Of a stretch of DNA of 64,000 bases, positions 59,061 to 64,000 are shown in pieces. Numbering within the stretch: position 1 is the stretch's first letter; the number at the start of each line of letters is the position of its first letter. Source of the DNA: Pyrofollis japonicus (GTDB lineage: Archaea > Thermoproteota > Thermoprotei_A > Sulfolobales > Pyrodictiaceae); assembly GCF_033097485.1 (NCBI RefSeq), contig NZ_AP028634.1:62001-126000 (forward strand). The letters are read 5' to 3'. The position numbers and the translations under genes were made by a program. Below the pieces are notes generated by a model. That model saw only the letters and a program-made list of their open reading frames with translations, ran no database searches and was not told the origin of the DNA.

Positions 59061-59639
59061 GTGCCCCGTGTAGAGATCCGATTCCACGGTCGTGGTGGTC
59101 AGGGCGCAGTAACCGCCGCCAAAGTTCTCGCCGCCGCAGCCGTCGAGGAGGGTAAGTACGCTCTCGCATTCCCCGAGTACGGTGCAGAACGCAGAGGCGC
59201 ACCAGTCCTCGCCTTCACCCGTATCGATGAGAAGCCGATCCTCGAGAGAGAGCCTGTCCTTGAGCCGGACATAGTTGTTGTCTTCGACCCATCGCTCGAG
59301 CCAGAGATATATCTGAAGGGTCTAAAGGACAATGGGATGCTCGTCATAAATACTAAGAAGACCATAGACGAGCTCCTCAAAGCTATTGAGGAGAGCGGGC
59401 TCAAGAAGCCCCGCTGCATTGCACGCGTAAACGCCACGGACATTGCGATAAAACACCTACGCTCACCCATAGTCAATACATCTATGCTCGCAGCCCTCGT
59501 GAGGGCTAGCCGCGTCGTAGGCCTAGACTCCGTGAAGGACCAGATCCGCAAGGTTTTTGCAGAAAGGCCTCACATAGCTGAGGCAAACCTTAAGGCCATG
59601 GACGAGGCATATAATGCTACAGAGGTGGTTTGCCTGTGA
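59061..59639 (+). CDS. porG: Pyruvate:ferredoxin oxidoreductase, gamma subunit
   Basis: 192 aa, GTG start. The HGRGGQGAVTAAKVLAAAAV N-terminal segment and FPEYGAERRGAPVLAFTRI are typical of the gamma subunit, and ILEREPVLEPDIVVVFDP follows. With delta, alpha and beta it forms the enzyme that oxidatively decarboxylates pyruvate to acetyl-CoA and reduces ferredoxin. First gene of porGDAB; the stop overlaps the start of porD. Confidence 0.92.
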   Translation: MPRVEIRFHGRGGQGAVTAAKVLAAAAVEEGKYALAFPEYGAERRGAPVLAFTRIDEKPILEREPVLEPDIVVVFDPSLEPEIYLKGLKDNGMLVINTKKTIDELLKAIEESGLKKPRCIARVNATDIAIKHLRSPIVNTSMLAALVRASRVVGLDSVKDQIRKVFAERPHIAEANLKAMDEAYNATEVVCL

Positions 59640-59980
59640 GTTCTAAGGAGAAGCTCCTCGGCAAAAAGTACCCTGAGGCTCTCGAAGACCTCCCCGTAGC
59701 CGCTATAGTGCCTTGGCCGGGCAGCACCCTCGACGTAACAACTCATGCGTGGAGGACGTTCCGCCCAGTAATAAACCAGGACAAGTGTGTTCGCTGCCGC
59801 CTCTGCTGGGTATACTGCCCCGACGGCGCCATCCTAGAGGTCGACGAGGAGTACACGACGAGCACCGGCAAGAAGTACAAGGTCACCTTCAAGGTTGACT
59901 ACGACCACTGCAAGGGCTGCGGCATCTGCGCCAACGAGTGCCCCGTCAAGGCCATAGAAATGGTTCCTGAGATGAAGTAA
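59630..59980 (+). CDS. porD: Pyruvate:ferredoxin oxidoreductase, delta subunit (2x[4Fe-4S])
   Basis: 116 aa; TTG at 59630, GTG at 59636 as alternative. A short leader is followed by two ferredoxin motifs, CVRCRLCWVYCPDGAI and CKGCGICANECPVKAI. The subunit passes electrons from the thiamine-pyrophosphate centre to ferredoxin. Ten-base overlap with porG and a clear GGAGGTGAG before porA show translation coupling within the operon. Confidence 0.94.
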   Translation: MPVSSKEKLLGKKYPEALEDLPVAAIVPWPGSTLDVTTHAWRTFRPVINQDKCVRCRLCWVYCPDGAILEVDEEYTTSTGKKYKVTFKVDYDHCKGCGICANECPVKAIEMVPEMK

Positions 59981-60003
59981 GCCCCTCCTGGAGGTGAGCA
60001 TGC

Positions 60004-61257
60004 ATGGCTCTCGCACAAGAGACCAAGCCCAAAGAGGTGCCCGAGAAGAAGGAGAAGAAGCGCATAGCGGCCACTGGCGCGGACGCAGCCGCCTATGCTG
60101 TCCGAGACGTTGACGTAGACGTGGTAGCGGTCTACCCGATCACCCCGCAGGCGCCTATAGCCGAGAACATTGCACAGATGATAGCCGACGGCGAGATAGA
60201 CGCCGAGCTGATACACGTTGAGAGCGAGCACAGCGCAATGAGCGCCGTGGTTGCGGCAGCGGCGACTGGTGCAAGAGCATTCACTGCAACCAGCAGCCAG
60301 GGCCTCGAGCTGATGCACGAAGTACTCTACATCGCCAGCGGTCTCCGCCAGCCAGTAGTGATGGCCCTCGCTACTAGGGCGCTGAGCGCCCCGATAAACA
60401 TTTGGAACGACTACGCCGACGCAATGGGTATGAGGGACACTGGGTGGATAATGATATTCAGCGAGAACGTGCAAGAAGTATACGATAACCTGATCCAGGC
60501 GTTCAGGATAGCAGAGCACCCAGACGTACTCCTACCAGTAGTAGTGACGCTTGACGGCTACATATTGAGCCACACAACCGAGCCCCTAGAGCCCATGAGC
60601 CGCGAGGAAGCCCTAAGCTTCGCCCCTAAGAGGCCGCGCGGCTACCGCCCAGTACTAGACCCAGACGAGCCCGTAACCATAGGCGTCCTAGGCGCGCCCA
60701 ACTGGTACCAGGAGGTCAAGGTGCAGCAAGCCCTCGCCATGAGGGAGTCCCGCAGAGTGATAGAGGAGACGGGCAAGGAGTTCGGCAGGATATTCGGCAG
60801 AGAGTACGGCTTCATAGAGCCCTACATGATGGACGACGCCGAGGTAGCAATAGTGACTCTCGGAGCGACGAGCAGCCTCGTCAAGGCGGCCGTGAACAGG
60901 CTGCGCGAACAAGGAGTAAAGGCCGGCATGGTGAAGATAAGGGTGTTCCGCCCATTCCCGGCAGAAGAGCTTGCAAAGGCGCTGGAGAATGTGAACGCGG
61001 TAGGTGTCCTCGACAGAGCAGTTAGCTTCGGCGGCGCAGTGGAAGGCCCACTGTTCATGGAGGTCGCTACCAGCCTAGCGCTACGCGGCATCGTGAAGCC
61101 CATGGTGAGCTTCATACACGGTCTCGGAGGCAGAGACATCTTCGTAAAAGACGTTATGGAGATGTACCAGAAGCTCCTAGAGGCAGCGAAGACCGGAAAG
61201 AGTGTGACAAGGACACTCTTCTACGGAGTAAAGAGCCGCAGAGGCCACGTAGTCTAA
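60004..61257 (+). CDS. porA: Pyruvate:ferredoxin oxidoreductase, alpha subunit
   Basis: 417 aa, ATG with GGAGGTGAG upstream. It starts with a basic/charged stretch of about 20 residues and then shows the alpha-subunit core: DVVAVYPITPQAPIAENI, TATSSQGLELMHEVLYIASG (active-site region), PINIWNDYADAMGMRDTGW, and GVLDRAVSFGGAVEGPLFME. The enzyme produces acetyl-CoA and reduced ferredoxin for peptide fermentation or biosynthesis. The subunit has the normal length, so the protein is intact; substrate 2-oxoisovalerate cannot be excluded. Confidence 0.93.
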   Translation: MALAQETKPKEVPEKKEKKRIAATGADAAAYAVRDVDVDVVAVYPITPQAPIAENIAQMIADGEIDAELIHVESEHSAMSAVVAAAATGARAFTATSSQGLELMHEVLYIASGLRQPVVMALATRALSAPINIWNDYADAMGMRDTGWIMIFSENVQEVYDNLIQAFRIAEHPDVLLPVVVTLDGYILSHTTEPLEPMSREEALSFAPKRPRGYRPVLDPDEPVTIGVLGAPNWYQEVKVQQALAMRESRRVIEETGKEFGRIFGREYGFIEPYMMDDAEVAIVTLGATSSLVKAAVNRLREQGVKAGMVKIRVFRPFPAEELAKALENVNAVGVLDRAVSFGGAVEGPLFMEVATSLALRGIVKPMVSFIHGLGGRDIFVKDVMEMYQKLLEAAKTGKSVTRTLFYGVKSRRGHVV

Positions 61258-61311
61258 CCCCCGTGTTTTAGAAATGAATGAGTGCTTGGCCCGTATGGAG
61301 GTGTAAGCTGG

Positions 61312-62265
61312 ATGGCGCTCACAAAGCCGATTAAATCCCTATGGGAGATCCCGCGCGAAGAGAGATTCGTAGGAGGCCACGCCGCCTGCCAGGGCTGTGC
61401 CGCCGCGCTCATACTAAGGCACCTCATGAAGGTAGTGGGCAAGGACGCCATAGTGGTAAACGCTACTGGCTGTATGGAGGTAATCTCCACACTATTCCCG
61501 AGAACGGCTTGGAGGAATCCATGGCTGCACCTGGCATTCGAGAACGCAGGCGCAGCGGCCAGCGGCGTAGAAGCCGCGATCAAGGCGCTTCAGAGGAAGG
61601 GAGTACTAGACCCCAATCGCTACATCAAGGTAGTAGCGATCGCAGGCGACGGAGGCACGTTCGACATTGGCTTGCAGAGCCTCAGCGGCATGCTGGAGAG
61701 AGGACACGACGTAATGTACGTTGTCTACGATAACGAGGCCTACATGAACACCGGTATACAGAGGAGCAGCGCAACACCCTACGGCGCCTGGACAACCACA
61801 ACGCCCGTAGGCAAGAAGATGAGGGGCGAGTATAGGCCGAAGAAGGACATAATCGGGATAGCTTATGCGCACAGGATACCGTACATAGCTACAGCGAATC
61901 CTGCGTACCCGATAGACATGATAAACAAGTTCATCAAGGCCTACAACACCCGCGGCCCCAGCCTGGTACACGTCCTATCGCCGTGTACACCCGGATGGAG
62001 GATACCGGAGTCTAAGAGCATCGAAGTCGCGAAACTAGCAGTGCAGACAGGTATGTGGGTGCTCCTAGAAATAGAGAACGGTAAGCCCAAGGTAACAGTC
62101 AAGATAAGGAAGAGGAAGCCCGTAAGAGAGTACCTGAAGATGCAGGGCAGATTCCGCCACCTAACAGAAGAAGACATCAAGAAGATACAGGAGATGGTAG
62201 ACCAGTACGTAGCAGAGATAAACAAGTGGGTAGGCGAGGAAGCAATAGGCCCAGTAGAGGGATAA
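61312..62265 (+). CDS. porB: Pyruvate:ferredoxin oxidoreductase, beta subunit (TPP-binding)
   Basis: 317 aa from the ATG at 61312, preceded by GGAGGTG; an upstream TTG at 61282 lies before the ribosome site. The TPP signature GDGGTFDIGLQSLSGMLERG and the DNEAYMNTGIQRSSATPYG that follows are typical, and the cluster-binding HAACQGCAAAL near residue 24 and ATGCMEVIST near 51 supply Cys ligands of the beta-subunit [4Fe-4S] site. Last gene of the operon; convergent with a ferredoxin-like gene. Confidence 0.93.
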   Translation: MALTKPIKSLWEIPREERFVGGHAACQGCAAALILRHLMKVVGKDAIVVNATGCMEVISTLFPRTAWRNPWLHLAFENAGAAASGVEAAIKALQRKGVLDPNRYIKVVAIAGDGGTFDIGLQSLSGMLERGHDVMYVVYDNEAYMNTGIQRSSATPYGAWTTTTPVGKKMRGEYRPKKDIIGIAYAHRIPYIATANPAYPIDMINKFIKAYNTRGPSLVHVLSPCTPGWRIPESKSIEVAKLAVQTGMWVLLEIENGKPKVTVKIRKRKPVREYLKMQGRFRHLTEEDIKKIQEMVDQYVAEINKWVGEEAIGPVEG

Positions 62266-62278
62266 TCCTCCGGCCCTC

Positions 62279-62713
62279 TTACTTCTCCTTTTTCTCCCCA
62301 GATGAATTGTTGCTTCTCTGTGCCTCGAGGATCTTCTTCAGCTCGAGCATCTTCCGCCTAGCCTTAGCAATAGCGTTTGCCTGGTCTCTCCACTTCCTGA
62401 GCCTGCCGAGATGCGGGAATATGATTGCGTCTCTCGGGCACATCTTGGCACAGGTGTCGCATCCCACCATGCAGTTATAGGGCCTTGCGACCACGGGCCT
62501 CATGCGCTCAAAGTCCCAGTCGTAGACGTTTCTCCCGCTGCATGTGAGGAGGCAGAGGCCGCAGCCAATGCAGCGCTCATAGTCTATCTCGGGGTACCAT
62601 GGTATGTTTTCGCGCGGTATTCCCCACCAAGAGGTCTTTGAGTAATCGCGTATGGGTCTGCCGAGGATGTCTTTCCCTATTAGGGGAGGTTGCTGCGCCA
62701 TCCTTCTCGCCAT
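62279..62713 (-). CDS. Ferredoxin-like protein with unusual second cluster motif
   Basis: 144 aa. N-terminal extension with Trp/Pro-rich IPWYPEIDYE, then CIGCGLCLLTCSG and NCMVGCDTCAKMCPRDAI. The first motif has normal spacing but is followed by Ser, not Pro; the second is C-x3-C-x2-C-x3-C instead of C-x2-C-x2-C-x3-C. A basic C-terminal helix (KWRDQANAIAKARRKMLELK) follows. It may carry two [4Fe-4S] clusters with altered redox properties and be a partner of an adjacent oxidoreductase such as PorGDAB, 13 bases away on the opposite strand. Confidence 0.8.
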   Translation of the reverse strand: MARRMAQQPPLIGKDILGRPIRDYSKTSWWGIPRENIPWYPEIDYERCIGCGLCLLTCSGRNVYDWDFERMRPVVARPYNCMVGCDTCAKMCPRDAIIFPHLGRLRKWRDQANAIAKARRKMLELKKILEAQRSNNSSGEKKEK

Positions 62714-62868
62714 GTATGGATGTTAGCAGTATTTATGGTGTAAAATACTTTACTAGGGAAAAATACGATGTAAGAGATAAAACAGCATAGTTACTACGGT
62801 AAGCGCGTATTTTTCGCAAGAGGAATCTGCTCCCAGCCGGGCACCAGGGAAGTGTTAAGGACGCCCAC

Positions 62869-64000
62869 TTACTCCCCGCCATCCTCTCCACGTCTTCGCC
62901 TAAGCTTCTTAGCAACATGCACATCTAGAGGGTGATGAGGTGGAAGCCCGATCCGCTTCGCAGCCTCATCTATAATCCTTCTCGCTTCTTTCTCGCTCAG
63001 CTTCTCGGCGACAACCAGTATGTCGACGTCGCCAGCCTTCTCCACCTCCCTACGAGCAATACTTCCCACAATCCTAATCTCGAGTTCAACACCCTTAGCG
63101 ATCTTCTTGGCTTCTTCAACTAGTTTCGGCAACCACTTCTCCCATTCACGTATCAGCTTCTCCCGCTCCCGGAGCCTCGGATCAATATATCGTGCAAGCT
63201 TTCTCCCAGTGATCCCTCTATAGGCGGCTTCCACGATAAACGAGCCCACGACGATGCCGATGAATACGAGTAATTGTCTCGGGTCAAGGCTCGCCATCCG
63301 GTACACAAGCGTGGCCAGGGCTACTATGGAGAGAGCCATGCCTGTAAGCGTTAGTGCGGGGTTTGCGCCCGTTTTATGCCGGAGCTTGTACGCAGCATAG
63401 TTTATCGCGGTAAATATCAGGAGGAACCCACCGCTACCTGCAGTCGATATAGCTTCCAGCCTTGCACCAAGGGCGAGCAGTAGGCTTAGGAAAGCTATGA
63501 TTAGTAGTCCCTCATACGCGTTCCCCCATACTCGTTTTCCGAGAACCCTTGGCGCTTCACCATACTTTGCAACTATGTATGACATCCTGGCTGTACCGTA
63601 GAGCGTCGCGTTTATCGCCGAACTCGTACTCGCCAAGGCGGCCGTGACGACCAAGTAGTATCCCGCCTTGCCGAGTACGGGCTCGGCGAGTACTGCTAAT
63701 ACATAGTCCCTTGCTTCTTCAACGATCTCCGGGCTAAGCGAGCCAGCCGCCACAAGGGCTATGAGGATGTAGACGCTGATGACTGTGACTACGCTTGCAT
63801 ATAGGGCTCTTCTCAGTACTGTGAGGCTAGAGGCGTCCATAGCAGCGTTTGAGACGAGCTCGAAGCCTTCATAGGCGAGGAATATTATCATTCCTCCTGC
63901 AACAATGTTTACAACTGATGGCCAATGGGCTGGGGAGAGGCGGCTCCAATCAACAAATAAGAAGCCTATAGCGCCGATGGATAGAAGGACTATTAGCTTA
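62869..64000 (-). CDS. Amino-acid permease (APC family) fused to a nucleotidyltransferase domain (cut by window edge)
   Basis: The frame continues to the right edge (a further 36 residues before the Met codon at 63891), so the start is missing. Numbering from that Met, residues about 1-225 are transmembrane helices of an APC-type amino-acid permease (AYEGFELVSNAAMD, a TAALASTSSAINATLYGTAR helix, FLLIFTAINYAAYKL). Residues about 230-265 form a charged linker, and residues 270-330 are a nucleotidyltransferase: RIVGSIARREVEKAGDVDIL gives GS276-277 and Asp288/Asp290, with a third Asp at 323 in HPLDVHV. The pol-beta triad looks complete. This combination is unusual; the enzymatic domain would be cytoplasmic. 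Confidence 0.85.
   Translation of the reverse strand, partial: KLIVLLSIGAIGFLFVDWSRLSPAHWPSVVNIVAGGMIIFLAYEGFELVSNAAMDASSLTVLRRALYASVVTVISVYILIALVAAGSLSPEIVEEARDYVLAVLAEPVLGKAGYYLVVTAALASTSSAINATLYGTARMSYIVAKYGEAPRVLGKRVWGNAYEGLLIIAFLSLLLALGARLEAISTAGSGGFLLIFTAINYAAYKLRHKTGANPALTLTGMALSIVALATLVYRMASLDPRQLLVFIGIVVGSFIVEAAYRGITGRKLARYIDPRLREREKLIREWEKWLPKLVEEAKKIAKGVELEIRIVGSIARREVEKAGDVDILVVAEKLSEKEARRIIDEAAKRIGLPPHHPLDVHVAKKLRRRRGEDGGE

Overview
The window looks like the chromosome of a hyperthermophilic crenarchaeon. Desulfurococcales is the best fit, and the Pyrodictium/Hyperthermus group (Pyrodictiaceae) the most likely family. This is inferred from gene content, not from a database search. 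Supporting features are a tRNA intron with a bulge-helix-bulge motif, the archaeal HMG-CoA synthase/thiolase/DUF35 set with HMG-CoA reductase, ribose-1,5-bisphosphate isomerase, inositol-phosphate synthase (the route to di-inositol phosphate solutes), a four-subunit pyruvate:ferredoxin oxidoreductase, two PaREP1-family genes, many GTG and TTG starts, and strong purine-rich ribosome sites. No IS element, CRISPR array, rRNA or replication origin was seen.

Layout. 0-2.5 kb: the end of a membrane-bound molybdopterin dehydrogenase operon (catalytic, Fe-S and NrfD subunits). 2.6-9.3 kb: a DUF445 protein, an RHH-PaREP1 fusion, two ferritin-like proteins, a DUF401 transporter-like protein and an M17 aminopeptidase. 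9.3-12.3 kb: small unknown genes, one of them probably frameshifted. 12.36-12.47 kb: tRNA-Lys(CUU) with a 35-nt intron in the variable loop. 12.6-16.7 kb: a HEPN/MNT pair, CutA, a PsiE-like protein, a GltD-like flavoprotein and inositol-phosphate synthase. 17-24.4 kb: an ABC exporter, two large C-terminally anchored surface proteins, an HPr-kinase-like P-loop protein and an exported metallo-beta-lactamase-fold enzyme. 24.4-30.5 kb: accessory region with big secreted proteins of unknown function, two of them paralogues on either side of an MNT gene, a truncated HEPN gene and a DUF123 gene. Parts of it are strikingly AT-rich.

31-38.8 kb: an SQR/FCSD-like flavoprotein with a single cysteine, an operon of two eIF2B-fold proteins (one a ribose-1,5-bisphosphate isomerase) with endonuclease III, a divergent amidohydrolase of the MTA/SAH deaminase type, and MoaB. 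38.8-44.4 kb: a winged-helix protein, a DUF309-like protein, and the mevalonate-entry genes (HMG-CoA synthase, thiolase, DUF35, HMG-CoA reductase) behind a promoter region full of inverted repeats. 44.5-50.5 kb: two ribbon-helix-helix proteins, a DUF234 ATPase, RNase Z, a DUF59-like protein and a membrane-anchored transglutaminase-like protein. 50.6-58.9 kb: gamma-glutamyltransferase, unknown genes, PRPP synthetase, an AT-rich secreted repeat protein and a SIS-domain protein. 59-62.7 kb: porGDAB and a ferredoxin-like protein. 62.9-64 kb: an amino-acid permease whose C-terminus is a nucleotidyltransferase domain, cut by the window edge.

The best candidates for something new are the permease-nucleotidyltransferase fusion at the right edge, the 17-30 kb surface/secreted protein block with its kinase-like and MBL members and a disrupted HEPN/MNT module, the RHH-PaREP1 fusion, and the variable-loop tRNA intron. 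All function calls rest on motifs read by eye.
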